64,000 nt of DNA from Desulfovibrio psychrotolerans (GTDB lineage: Bacteria > Desulfobacterota > Desulfovibrionia > Desulfovibrionales > Desulfovibrionaceae), in contig NZ_BLVP01000002.1 in the NCBI RefSeq assembly GCF_013340305.1, forward strand, positions 124,001-188,000, read 5' to 3'. The notes beneath the pieces were generated by a model that saw only the letters and a program-made list of their open reading frames with translations, was not told the origin of the DNA and searched no databases. Positions 26,040 through 34,680 of this stretch are shown here, one piece after another (positions within the stretch are counted from its first letter, which is position 1; each line of letters opens with the position of its first letter). A program made the translations under genes and the position numbers.

Positions 26040-27353
26040 CTACAAGGCTCTCCAGTCTTCGCGTTCGATGCGCCATGTGTCGCCATGAGGGCGGAGTACC
26101 AGTGTCTTGATGCCCGTATCGCTGAATCCGTCGCTGCTGCTGTAGTTCTGCTTCATCTCCACGGTCAGGCCGTCAGGCCCCACAGAGAGGGAAAAGTCTG
26201 AAAAGCGAACTTTTTGGGGACGGGCTGACTTCCAGAGGCCGACCTTGTGGTCGCGTATGGCTTCCATCCCGACACGGTTTCCCTGTTTGGCAGTGCGGGT
26301 GAAACAGTCGGCATACTTGGCAAGGTTAGCAGATTCCCATGCGATGCGCCAGTCTTCTATAAACTTGAGTATATCGGGCCTGCGGGCTTGCAGAAACGCT
26401 TCTTCCAGATTCAGGTCTGCGCGTTCCCATTCCATGCCTGCGATGAGCAGGTTGCCTTCGCCGTTCTTGTGCCAGTAAAGACGGCGGTGCCCCTGCACGG
26501 TGAGATTGGGCGCGCGGTAGTACTGCTTGAACCACGTGACCCAGTAATCCGGCCCTTGCAGCACATGCACGTTGTCTATCCAGTTCAGAATCCACGGCAG
26601 GGAGTTGAAGAGCCGGTTCTTGGTGGCCATGAAGTCGTTGAAGTCGCCCGAATTGGAAGCCGTGTAGGCCTTGGCGTCGTAATATTCAAACATGGCCGCA
26701 TCGCGGTTGCCCCACGCGATGGCCCATTCCCGCGTCATGTTGACCAGCGCGGCGGCAATCTTCTTTTCTTCTGTGGTCTGCGGTTCCGACGTGACAACGG
26801 TTTGGGCAAGCACCACCGGAGTGCCGGAGACGAGCTTGGGGCCGAGGGCGATGAGGTCGTCGTTGTTCATGGCAACGCAACCCTGCGTTTCCAGCGGAAT
26901 GATCTTGTGGCCGCGTCCGTGAACCCATATGCCGTAGCCGGACTTGCGGCGCAGCACGTCCATGGGATTTGGGTAGTTCAGGGTGTAGGCAATGCCGCCG
27001 TACATGCCGAAATCCAGCCCGCTGCGGATGTAACGGCCGACAAAGTAGACGCCTTCCGGCGTTTTTTTGTCGCCTTCCACCAGCTTGTCGCCGACCACCT
27101 GCCCTGTGGTGCACGGATACTGCTCCGCGACTTCCAGAGGGCTTTTATGCCTGAGCAGGTAGAGCTGCTGCTGTGCCTTATCCACGGCAACGACCATGGG
27201 GGGCATGCCGGGCTGCTCATCAAAATGGGCCTGCCACCCGCCCTGAGAGGAGGGGGCAGCAGAAGCGGCAGGCGCTGCCAATGCGGCACCGGACAGGCAG
27301 ACAACGAGAAACAGCAGGGAAAGACGTGCAGTTGCGTTGAGTACGGAGCGCAT
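26040..27353 (-). CDS. L,D-transpeptidase family protein with C-terminal NTF2-like domain
   Basis: 437 residues with a signal peptide (to about residue 26). The YkuD catalytic domain has VHGRGHK and the active-site cysteine in TQGCVAMNNDDL, near residue 160. It cross-links or attaches to peptidoglycan using L,D-bonds. The C-terminal part from about residue 300 is a SnoaL/NTF2-like domain, a layout seen in Cds6-type proteins. It is followed without a gap by a membrane coiled-coil protein. The catalytic histidine and cysteine are present, so it looks functional. Confidence 0.88.
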   Translation of the reverse strand: MRSVLNATARLSLLFLVVCLSGAALAAPAASAAPSSQGGWQAHFDEQPGMPPMVVAVDKAQQQLYLLRHKSPLEVAEQYPCTTGQVVGDKLVEGDKKTPEGVYFVGRYIRSGLDFGMYGGIAYTLNYPNPMDVLRRKSGYGIWVHGRGHKIIPLETQGCVAMNNDDLIALGPKLVSGTPVVLAQTVVTSEPQTTEEKKIAAALVNMTREWAIAWGNRDAAMFEYYDAKAYTASNSGDFNDFMATKNRLFNSLPWILNWIDNVHVLQGPDYWVTWFKQYYRAPNLTVQGHRRLYWHKNGEGNLLIAGMEWERADLNLEEAFLQARRPDILKFIEDWRIAWESANLAKYADCFTRTAKQGNRVGMEAIRDHKVGLWKSARPQKVRFSDFSLSVGPDGLTVEMKQNYSSSDGFSDTGIKTLVLRPHGDTWRIEREDWRAL

Positions 27354-27401
27354 AGAGTCCTTGCCGGAATACCCCTCCGCAGAGAGCGTATCGGACGCGT
27401 G

Positions 27402-27962
27402 CTAGGCGTTGGACAATTCCACCAGCTCTTTGCGGGTGAAAATGGATATAAGATCGTAGCCCTTTTCCTTGAGCGCCTCGCGCCCCCCTTCCTGCCTGTC
27501 CAGCACGCAGCAGACGCCCGTGACCGTGAGTCCGGCAGCCTCTATCCGCTCAATGGCGGTGATGACGGAGCCTCCGGTGGTGACGACATCTTCCAGCATG
27601 TAGACAGATTGGCCGGGAGACACGTTGGCCAGCCCTTCCACATATTGCCCGGTTCCGTGACCTTTGGCCTGTTTGCGCACGATGAGCGCCGGAAGGGGCT
27701 TGCCCTGTTCATGCGAAATGACGGCAACAGAACTGACCAGCGGGTCTGCGCCAAGGGTCATGCCGCCCACGGCGTGAACATCCTTGTCTTTGAGCAGGTC
27801 AAAGAAAAGCTGGCCGATGAGCCAGCAGCCTTCCGGATGCAGCGCCGTTTGGCGGCAGTCGAAGTAGTAGTCGCTCTTCTTGCCGGAAGCGAGGGTGAAA
27901 TCTCCCTCGCGGTACGATTTTTCGGCAAGGATGCGCGCGAGTCTTTTTTTCAGTTCCAGCAT
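27402..27962 (-). CDS. pyrE: orotate phosphoribosyltransferase PyrE
   Basis: 186 residues from the ATG at 27962 with AGGA ahead; the longer open frame upstream overlaps the purB end and has no family match. The PRPP-binding loop is VYMLEDVVTTGGSV, and the N-terminal GDFTLASGKKSDYYFDCR block is typical of bacterial PyrE. It converts orotate and PRPP to OMP in pyrimidine synthesis. The gene starts 19 bp after purB, so the two nucleotide-synthesis genes form an operon. Confidence 0.95.
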   Translation of the reverse strand: MLELKKRLARILAEKSYREGDFTLASGKKSDYYFDCRQTALHPEGCWLIGQLFFDLLKDKDVHAVGGMTLGADPLVSSVAVISHEQGKPLPALIVRKQAKGHGTGQYVEGLANVSPGQSVYMLEDVVTTGGSVITAIERIEAAGLTVTGVCCVLDRQEGGREALKEKGYDLISIFTRKELVELSNA

Positions 27963-27981
27963 GCGGATTCCTGTATTGCTG

Positions 27982-29274
27982 TTAGCCGAATACCCGGCTG
28001 AATATGAGGTCTTCGTGTCGCAGATAGTAGCTTGGGTCGAATATTTCTTCAAGCTTGGACGGGCTGAGGCGGCCCGTTATTTCGGCATCGTTGCAGACGA
28101 TGTCGCGGAACAGGCGTTTGGTGTCCCAGCTCTGCATGGCGCAACGCTGCACAAGCACGTAGGCGTCCTGCCTGCCCATGCCCGCGTCCACCAGTCCGAG
28201 CAGGACACGCTGCGAGAAAAAGAGGCCCATGGAGCCCATGAGGTTGCGGTCCATGTTCTCCGGAATGACGCGCAGGTTTTCGATGAGACCCGCGAGGCGG
28301 TGCAGGATGTAATCCATGAGGATGGTGGAATCCGGCATGATGACGCGTTCCACGGAGGAGTGGCTGATATCGCGCTCGTGCCACAGGGCCATGTTTTCCA
28401 TGGCGGCAAGGGCGTTGGTGCGGATGAGGCGCGACAGGCCGGTCATGTTTTCCGCAGAGATGGGATTCTTCTTGTGCGGCATGGCTGAGGAGCCTTTCTG
28501 CCCCTTGCGGAAGCCTTCTTCGGCTTCCAGCACCTCGGTGCGCTGCAGGTGACGCAGTTCCACGCACAGGCGTTCCACGCCGCCCGCCGCAAGCGCCAGC
28601 GAGGTAAAGAAGTGGGCGTGCCGGTCGCGCTGGATGATCTGGGTGGAGATGGGGTCCACGTTCAGGCCCAGAATCTCGCAGGTGATGGTTTCCACCTCGG
28701 CGGGGATCATGGCCATGGTGCCCACAGCACCGGAAATTTTGCCTACGCGGACGCCTTCCAGAGCATGGCGGAACCGCTCGTAATGGCGGGAAAATTCTGC
28801 GTAGAACCCGGCTATCTTCAGGCCGAAGCTGGTGGGTTCTGCATGGATGCCGTGAGTGCGCCCCATGCACAGGCGACCCTTGTGGGCGTGGGCCAGTGAC
28901 TTGAGAGCGGCGAGCAGTTTTTCGAACCCGGCACAGATGATTTCGCCCGCACGGACGAGGAGCACCCCGTTGGCGGTGTCTACAATATCTGAAGAGGTGC
29001 AGCCAAGGTGGATGAAGCGTGCGGCGGGGCCGACTTTTTCTTCCACAGCGGTCAGAAAGGCAATGACATCGTGGCGGGTGGTTTCTTCTATTTCCAGAAT
29101 GCGGTCCACATCAAAGTCGGCCTTTTCGCGTATGTCCTGCATGCTCCGGGCGTCAATTTCGCCCAGCCTGTGCCATGCCTCGCACACGGCCAGTTCCACT
29201 TCCAGCCAGACGCGGAATTTGTTTTCCAGCGTCCAGAGCCGTCCCATCTCAGGGCGGGTGTAGCGATCAATCAT
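27982..29274 (-). CDS. purB: adenylosuccinate lyase PurB
   Basis: 430 residues, normal length. The fumarase/aspartase superfamily signature GSSAMPHKKNP lies near residue 265, with TSSDIVDT near 95 and the GRTHGIHAEPTSFG block carrying a catalytic histidine. It cleaves adenylosuccinate and SAICAR in purine synthesis. The ribosome site is weak. It is followed by pyrE. Confidence 0.97.
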   Translation of the reverse strand: MIDRYTRPEMGRLWTLENKFRVWLEVELAVCEAWHRLGEIDARSMQDIREKADFDVDRILEIEETTRHDVIAFLTAVEEKVGPAARFIHLGCTSSDIVDTANGVLLVRAGEIICAGFEKLLAALKSLAHAHKGRLCMGRTHGIHAEPTSFGLKIAGFYAEFSRHYERFRHALEGVRVGKISGAVGTMAMIPAEVETITCEILGLNVDPISTQIIQRDRHAHFFTSLALAAGGVERLCVELRHLQRTEVLEAEEGFRKGQKGSSAMPHKKNPISAENMTGLSRLIRTNALAAMENMALWHERDISHSSVERVIMPDSTILMDYILHRLAGLIENLRVIPENMDRNLMGSMGLFFSQRVLLGLVDAGMGRQDAYVLVQRCAMQSWDTKRLFRDIVCNDAEITGRLSPSKLEEIFDPSYYLRHEDLIFSRVFG

Positions 29275-29337
29275 GTTGGCAGACTCTCGAATGTGTTTCT
29301 GTTACGGGCGGCGCACCGCAGTGCGGCGCTGCCGGGT

Positions 29338-29365
29338 GAAAAAAAGGCAGCCGTATGGCCGCCTT
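29338..29365 (-). terminator. terminator after the FmdB-like gene
   Basis: aaggcagcc and ggccgcctt pair with one mismatch around a gtat loop; on the minus strand seven T follow. It lies just past the stop at 29372. Confidence 0.75.
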
Positions 29366-29371
29366 GTGTTA

Positions 29372-29683
29372 TCAGGAAGCGGAACCGCCCGCCGCTGCGG
29401 CTTCGGCTACGCCCGAAGGGGCTGCCGCGCCTGTTGCAGGGACGCTGCCGGAATCACCCGGAGAGGCGGCTCCCGCATCGCTTGCGGACGAAGTGGAGGC
29501 GCTGTTACGCCCGTATTCGGAAGCGTACCAGCCGCCGCCTTTGAGCACGAAGGTGGTGTTGGACATGATGCGTTCCGCATTGCCCCCGCAGACGGGACAG
29601 TCTGCGTGACTGCCTTCGAAGGATTTTTGCCATTCTTCGAAGATCTGTTCACAGGCATCGCATCTATACTCGTAGATGGGCAC
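29372..29683 (-). CDS. FmdB-family zinc-ribbon regulatory protein
   Basis: 103 residues from a GTG at 29683, five bases after AAGGAGG. The N-terminus PIYEYRCDACEQIFEEWQK with a later CPVCGG gives a four-cysteine zinc ribbon, followed by FVLKGGGWY, the FmdB pattern. The C-terminal half is a low-complexity Ala/Ser/Gly/Pro tail. FmdB proteins are linked to formamidase or amidase expression in some bacteria; here the role is unknown. Confidence 0.85.
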   Translation of the reverse strand: MPIYEYRCDACEQIFEEWQKSFEGSHADCPVCGGNAERIMSNTTFVLKGGGWYASEYGRNSASTSSASDAGAASPGDSGSVPATGAAAPSGVAEAAAAGGSAS

Positions 29684-29796
29684 CGTTTCCTCCTTAATGC
29701 AGGTAACCTTTGAAAAATACGATACGCATGCGCGTTGCGAGTTCGTGCGCGGTTTCATGCCGGAGACACACGAAACCGCAGCGGCATGGACGTATC

Positions 29797-29826
29797 TTGC
29801 CGCCGCCCCTTGCGGCGCGGCGGCAA
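29797..29826. repeat. GC-rich hairpin without a downstream T-run
   Basis: ttgccgccgc (29797-29806) pairs perfectly with gcggcggcaa (29817-29826). On the minus strand it lies 15 bp after the microprotein stop, but the T-run precedes the stem instead of following it, so it is not a standard terminator. It may protect the 3' end of the mRNA. Confidence 0.7.
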
Positions 29827-29840
29827 AAAACCCGGAAAAA

Positions 29841-29951
29841 CTAGCTCTTGGCGGCTGCCTTGGCTTCTTTGATGCGCTGCTTGATGCGCTCTTCACGGCG
29901 CTTGCGGCGGCGGTCGAGTTCCTTTTTCCGTTCAATCTTCTTGTGAGCCAT
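29841..29951 (-). CDS. 36-residue basic microprotein
   Basis: The frame MAHKKIERKKELDRRRKRRE and onward gives 36 residues, about half of them Lys or Arg, forming one probable amphipathic helix. A strong ribosome site, GGAGG nine bases ahead, and the conserved position after the LarE-like gene support a real gene. It resembles small DUF6800-type proteins in pattern (E-L-D-R-R-R core), a match from memory. Nucleic-acid binding is a reasonable guess from the charge. It is too short for most gene finders. Confidence 0.7.
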   Translation of the reverse strand: MAHKKIERKKELDRRRKRREERIKQRIKEAKAAAKS

Positions 29952-29988
29952 GGTATATGTCCTCCAGCGTTGAGATCAACAATGCACC

Positions 29989-30831
29989 CTACTCATGAAG
30001 GGCGTGCTTGTCCAGCGGGCAGTCCAGCGGGAATGCGCGATCATAATAGCCGCTTATGCTCTCGGCGTATTCAATGGCGGCGTTGCCGAACCCGTGGAGC
30101 GCGAGCAGGCTCTGTATCCTGTCCGGGGCTGCATGGGCAAGGCTTTTTTGCGCTGCGGGAATTTGAAGCAGCGCGCTGCCCGCGCAGGGGATGCGCAGCC
30201 GGAAACCCGTAAGGCCGGTCTGCGAGAGAGCGTCTTCCGCAGCCCCCAGTCTGTGCAGGGTTTCCGCATCGGGCTGCACGCCGTAGGCGAAGCGGGTAAG
30301 CAGGCACGGGCGCGATGGCTGGTCTGGCCAGTCCAGACCTGTTTCGCCCGCCATGCGGCGGATATCTTCTTTGTTCAGGCCTGCCTCCAGAAAAGGGCTG
30401 CGGATGTGTAATTCCGCAAGGGCGCGCATGCCCGGCCTGAAGGTTTGCGCGTCTGAGGCGTGTGAGCCTTCCTGAATGGTGGTGGCAGTGCCGTAGAGGG
30501 TGCGTATGCCGCTGAACAGGGCGTGTTTGCAGTGGTAGCAACGGTCTTTGTCGTTGGCGGACACCTGCGGCAGGGTAAGCGGATTGAAGCGGATGACGAG
30601 ATGGCGGATACCCCTGCCAGCCAGCCAGCGTTGGGCGTGCTCCGTTTCCTGCGGGGTGAGGTGGGGGCCTGTGCAGTGCACGGCCGTGAATGGTATGCCC
30701 AGCCGGGACAGCGTGTGGGCCAGAAGGCGGCTGTCTGCGCCGCCGGAGACGGCAACGCCCGCCGGAAGGGCAAGGCCCCTGAGGAGTTCCTCAAGGGCCT
30801 GCCGTTTTGTGCTGTGATATGGTTCGCTCAT
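29989..30831 (-). CDS. LarE-like ATP-dependent PP-loop sulfur-transfer enzyme
   Basis: 280 residues. The PP-loop is VAVSGGADSRLLA near residue 26. A CYHC pair sits near residue 98, and PSRPCLLTRFAYG near residue 172 carries the cysteine position where LarE donates its sulfur or binds an Fe-S cluster. Three cysteines at these places match the cluster-containing LarE type. In the lactate racemase pathway LarE inserts sulfur into the nickel-pincer cofactor. No larA, larB or larC is here; the gene lies 13 bp downstream of a homocysteine-biosynthesis gene, which suggests a sulfur-transfer role there instead (inference). Confidence 0.8.
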   Translation of the reverse strand: MSEPYHSTKRQALEELLRGLALPAGVAVSGGADSRLLAHTLSRLGIPFTAVHCTGPHLTPQETEHAQRWLAGRGIRHLVIRFNPLTLPQVSANDKDRCYHCKHALFSGIRTLYGTATTIQEGSHASDAQTFRPGMRALAELHIRSPFLEAGLNKEDIRRMAGETGLDWPDQPSRPCLLTRFAYGVQPDAETLHRLGAAEDALSQTGLTGFRLRIPCAGSALLQIPAAQKSLAHAAPDRIQSLLALHGFGNAAIEYAESISGYYDRAFPLDCPLDKHALHE

Positions 30832-30844
30832 GGCGCGGGGCGGG

Positions 30845-32017
30845 TTACCATGCGGGGATGGGCTCCACGGGTTCCGAGAGCAGGAATTCGCCCTTTTCTA
30901 TCCACGCCTTGAGGGTATCTGCTACTTCCAGCGACAGGGAATAGCTTGTCATGGGCACGGTTTCCACCTTTTTGCCCTGTATTTCCACTTCGCCGTTCTT
31001 CAGGTCTTCGTACGTCACGTGCTGCAGCACGCGGGGCAGGCAGTTGGGGTAGTCGTGGCCGTAGTCTTTTACGGGCATCTGGATATCACTGTCGTCCACG
31101 CCGGTGTACCATGCGATTTCCTCGTTCAGCACGGGGATGGGAATGCCCACGCCCACGCTGAGGGAGCAGCCGTAGCCTATGAAGCTGAGGCCGCGCAGGT
31201 AACGGGGGTCCATCTTTTTGAGGTCGCCCTTGACCTGAATGGTGCCCGCTGCGGAAAGGGGCAGGCCGCGTTCCGTGCGTTTGGGATTGGGGACGTGCTG
31301 CGTGCCCGCGCCCACCACGTACCCGGTGCCGCCCCCGAGGAAGATGCGGGTGCCGAAGCCGATGGTCTTGAACAGCGGATCATTGAACAGCGGGGAAAGC
31401 TTACCTGCCGTGGCGTAGTTTACATTGCGCATGTTGGGTTTGAGCGGACCCATATAGGTGTAGATGATACGGCTGGTCAGGTTCACCGCGGCGTTATAAT
31501 TCTGGTAGCAGTTGCGCGGATTGTAGAGTTCCGCGAAGGGCAGGTCTGTGAGGCAGATCTGGCGGTCCAGCGACCGGCGCGGATAGCAGTCCGTGCCATA
31601 GGCATCTGCGCGCAGATGCACTGAACGGCCCCGGACAAGGTCTTCTATCACGTGTCCGCCGCCGTATTTGAACGCGCCGGGGTAGACCTTGTTCAGGGGG
31701 TCGTCCTCGGCCGGTTCGGTGGCTCCGATGTAGCTGTCTACGGCGGCAAGACCGGCATAGGCGGGAACGCCGTTGAGCCACACGCGGGAGGTCTTTATGG
31801 TGGGCGGTTCCTTTTGGCCGATGTTGAAGAGCAGGCCGGAGGAGCACATGGGGGAAAAGGTGCCCGTGGTTACCACGTCCACTTCGCGCGCGGCTTTTTC
31901 CTTGCCCATCCTGCGCACGGCTTCTGTCATTTCTGCGGCGTTGAGCACCACCGCTTTGCCTTTGCGGATGCGTTCGTTGATCTCCGCTATGGTCTTGTTC
32001 ACCGTATATTGGGCCAC
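30845..32017 (-). CDS. homocysteine biosynthesis protein, DUF39 (HcyBio) family
   Basis: 390 residues from a GTG at 32017, five bases after AGGAGG. It has the HcyBio pattern: TTGTFSPMCSSG near residue 52, GVPAYAGLAAVDSYIGAT, a GGGHVIEDL block and FLGGGTGYVVGAGTQH. In methanogens and sulfate reducers this family, with a ferredoxin-type partner, makes homocysteine from aspartate semialdehyde and a reduced sulfur source. The partner is not in this window. A conserved cysteine in FSPMCSSG is the likely sulfur carrier. The gene leads a probable operon with the LarE-like gene and the microprotein. Confidence 0.9.
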   Translation of the reverse strand: MAQYTVNKTIAEINERIRKGKAVVLNAAEMTEAVRRMGKEKAAREVDVVTTGTFSPMCSSGLLFNIGQKEPPTIKTSRVWLNGVPAYAGLAAVDSYIGATEPAEDDPLNKVYPGAFKYGGGHVIEDLVRGRSVHLRADAYGTDCYPRRSLDRQICLTDLPFAELYNPRNCYQNYNAAVNLTSRIIYTYMGPLKPNMRNVNYATAGKLSPLFNDPLFKTIGFGTRIFLGGGTGYVVGAGTQHVPNPKRTERGLPLSAAGTIQVKGDLKKMDPRYLRGLSFIGYGCSLSVGVGIPIPVLNEEIAWYTGVDDSDIQMPVKDYGHDYPNCLPRVLQHVTYEDLKNGEVEIQGKKVETVPMTSYSLSLEVADTLKAWIEKGEFLLSEPVEPIPAW

Positions 32018-32200
32018 ATGGTCCTCCTGAACTTGGAAATGCGTATCATACTCTCCGCTGCGTCCTGTAAACGCGGAACTATCTGAATTGACAGCGGAAA
32101 TGAGTTATGCAGAAACAATATCAAGTATTCCTGATAAGCTCAAGTAGTTTGGAGCAGGCTTTGGTCAGTGCCATCCGCGGTACGGCGGGAGTCTGAAGAG

Positions 32201-32239
32201 AGGCGGGCGGCAGCGGCATGGTTGCCGGGCCGCCCGCCT
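32201..32239. repeat. GC-rich hairpin after the receiver-TPR gene
   Basis: aggcgggcgg (32201-32210) pairs with ccgcccgcct (32230-32239). On the minus strand it lies 20 bp past the stop at 32259, with six T before the stem and none after it, the same reversed layout as the hairpin at 29797. Confidence 0.6.
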
Positions 32240-32258
32240 GAAAAAAGCAGGGGAGGGA

Positions 32259-33617
32259 TCAGCTTTCCAACTGGGCCAGTGTCTCTTTGGCCTTGGCAAA
32301 ATCCGGGGCCAGTTCCACGGCCAGACGCAGCATTTCCTTTGCTCTGTCTTTATTGCCGCAGCGCATGAAAATGAGTCCCATGTTGTAGGCCACCACCTTG
32401 TCTTTGCCCGCGAAGTTCGGATTGATGCCGAGGGCGCTGGTCAGGTGCTCTGCGGCGGCACGGTACTGTTTGCCCTCTGCGGAGGCCATGGCAAGGTTGT
32501 AGAAGAGGTGCTCGTCGTCCGGGGCAATGCGCAGGGCCTTTTCATATTCCTGCGTGGCCTCGAACCATTTGCCCTGTTTGCGCAGGGCGATGCCGAGGTT
32601 GTTGAAGGTGGCGATGTCTGATTTTTCCAGCATGTCGCCTTTGGCGTTCAGCGCGCGGCGGTAGTAGAGTTCGGCCCGGGCGGGGTCGCGCTGGGCGTAG
32701 ACGTTGCCGATGCGCTCGGAAATTTCGCCAATGTAGGACAGGGCATCGCGCGTGGCCTGATTGACGGCGCTTTCGAAGAGGCGTTCCGCTTCTTCCTCGT
32801 TACCCATTTCCACATGGATGGAGCCTATGTCCACCTTGCGCTCCACGTTAAGGGGGCTGAGCTTGTCAAGTCGCTCTAGGTATTTGAGCTGCTCTGCCAT
32901 GTCGCCTGTTTCCTTATGCAGGTCGGCCAGCTTCTTGAGCGGCTCCAGATATAATTGCGCGTTATCGCTGGCGCTTTCATACGCTTCGCGCGCCTTGTCC
33001 AGCTTGCCCATTCCCTTGAAGGCATCGCCCATAACAAGAAAACCCGCAGCAGAGTTGGGCTTTATTTCCAGTATCTTGCGGCTGGCCTTGAGGGCCTGGT
33101 CGAACGCGCCGCGCGTGACCATGCTTTTGGCAAGGTCTATGAGCTGCCCCAGCTTGCCCTGCGGGCGGATGGTGAAGGCAATTTTTTCAATGAGCGTATT
33201 GATGGATATGGGTTTGGTGATGAAGTTGTCTGCGCCAATCTCGTGCAGCAGGACCAGCTTTTGGCGGTCTGCCTCGCCTGTGAGGATGATGATCTTTACG
33301 AAATCGAATGCGTTTTTGAGCTGGCGGACAAGAAAGCCCATGTCCTTGCCTTGCAGGGTGCGTTCTATGAACACAAGCAGGCTTTTGCGCCGCAGGCTTG
33401 CATCGCGGATGGTTTTGAGGATGTGGTCCGGGTTGCTTACCACCGTGATGGCATCTTCCGTGATGGCGAGGTGTTTTTGCAGAGTGGAGCGCAGGATGGA
33501 CTGGAAGTTGTTGTCATCGCTGGCAACTACAAAGTACCCTTTGGCCGCGGTGATGTACTCCACCACGTGGCCTTCATACTGTTTCTGCTTCATCTTCATG
33601 TTGATGTTGCTTGCCAT
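32259..33617 (-). CDS. degenerate receiver domain fused to TPR repeats
   Basis: 452 residues; ATG after GGAG. Residues 25-150 have the response-regulator fold, ending in the usual Lys-Pro pair (ITKPIS), but the phosphoacceptor Asp is replaced: the beta-3 end reads LLVFIERTLQG. So phosphorylation is unlikely. From residue 155 to the end come about seven tetratricopeptide repeats (for example ATQEYEKALRIAPDDEHLFY). It is probably a cytoplasmic scaffold or pseudo-receiver that binds partners without phosphotransfer. Neighbours are HcyBio downstream and gpmA upstream, each over 200 bp away. Confidence 0.85.
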   Translation of the reverse strand: MASNINMKMKQKQYEGHVVEYITAAKGYFVVASDDNNFQSILRSTLQKHLAITEDAITVVSNPDHILKTIRDASLRRKSLLVFIERTLQGKDMGFLVRQLKNAFDFVKIIILTGEADRQKLVLLHEIGADNFITKPISINTLIEKIAFTIRPQGKLGQLIDLAKSMVTRGAFDQALKASRKILEIKPNSAAGFLVMGDAFKGMGKLDKAREAYESASDNAQLYLEPLKKLADLHKETGDMAEQLKYLERLDKLSPLNVERKVDIGSIHVEMGNEEEAERLFESAVNQATRDALSYIGEISERIGNVYAQRDPARAELYYRRALNAKGDMLEKSDIATFNNLGIALRKQGKWFEATQEYEKALRIAPDDEHLFYNLAMASAEGKQYRAAAEHLTSALGINPNFAGKDKVVAYNMGLIFMRCGNKDRAKEMLRLAVELAPDFAKAKETLAQLES

Positions 33618-33821
33618 ATATCGCTCCGAGTGCGTCGTTGCTCAGTCTCTTCAAACCGGTGCCCTGCGCTTCTGCTGAAAGGCCGGGGCCGGAATGCTGT
33701 GTGGTAGTTCGGGCGGAATCCGTTCATTGCGCCGCCGCCGTACCATACGCTGAAGGTTTTTATGCGGAGAAGCCTGCGTTTTTCCGCAGGCGGTCCGCGC
33801 CGGTTTCCCCCGTAACCGGCC

Positions 33822-34580
33822 TCATTTCGCCTTGCCCTGTTCGGCCACTGCCTTGGCGCGGGCTTCCGCTTCCTCGGGATTGCCGAGGTAAAAATGCCGC
33901 AGGGGCCGCAATGCTGCATCCAACTCATACACGAGCGGCAGCCCTGTGGGAATATTGAACTGCATGATTTCTTCAGGCGTCATGCCGCCAAGGTGCATGA
34001 CCAGGGCCCGCAGGCTGTTGCCGTGCGCCACGATGAGCACTCTTTTGCCCGCAGTGACGTCCCTGCCGATGACCTGATGCCAGTATGGCAGCGCACGTGC
34101 CACTGTGTTCCTGAGGCTCTCGCCGCAGGGAAGGTCTGCCGCAGGGATTTCGGCGTAACGCCTGTCTCCGGATGGGTGGCGCGGGTCTGCCCGGTCCAGC
34201 ACGGGAGGCGGCGTATCATAGCTGCGCCGCCAGATAAACACCTGTTCTTCGCCGTACCGTGCCGCTGTTTCCGCCTTGTCCAGCCCCTGCAGAGCGCCGT
34301 AGTGCCGCTCATTCAGCCGCCAGGTGCGGAAGACGGGCAGCCAGAGCAGGTCCAGTTGCTCCTGAACAATGTTCAGCGTGCGAATGGCGCGTTTGAGCAC
34401 GGAAGTGTGGCATATGTCAAATGTCAGTCCTGCTTCAGCCATAAGGGCGGCAGCATCCCGTGCCTCTGCCTCTCCGGCGGGGCTGAGGTCCACATCTGTC
34501 CATCCGGTGAAGCGGTTTTCCAGATTCCACTGGCTTTGCCCGTGGCGCAGAAGGACGAGGGTGTGAACCGGGGTGGACAT
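33822..34580 (-). CDS. gpmA: 2,3-bisphosphoglycerate-dependent phosphoglycerate mutase
   Basis: 252 residues, normal for dPGM. The phosphohistidine block [10 protein letters not shown] is near residue 10, [11 protein letters not shown] follows, and [11 protein letters not shown] carries the second active-site histidine near residue 185. It interconverts 3- and 2-phosphoglycerate. GGGAG lies six bases before the ATG. Confidence 0.95.
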   Translation of the reverse strand: MSTPVHTLVLLRHGQSQWNLENRFTGWTDVDLSPAGEAEARDAAALMAEAGLTFDICHTSVLKRAIRTLNIVQEQLDLLWLPVFRTWRLNERHYGALQGLDKAETAARYGEEQVFIWRRSYDTPPPVLDRADPRHPSGDRRYAEIPAADLPCGESLRNTVARALPYWHQVIGRDVTAGKRVLIVAHGNSLRALVMHLGGMTPEEIMQFNIPTGLPLVYELDAALRPLRHFYLGNPEEAEARAKAVAEQGKAK

Positions 34581-34680
34581 GGCATTCTCCCTGCTGGACC
34601 GTTTGCGAAGTTACAGGTTCCGGCGGCGTGTGCCGGCTCGTGTCAATAGCCTGCGGCGCATGTTCCCTTGCTGCCGGGCA

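Noticed and set aside
33772-33791. Terminator after gpmA
   Set aside because: gcctgcg and cgcaggc pair around a T-rich loop, but the downstream tail on the minus strand has few T, so it was not scored as a terminator.
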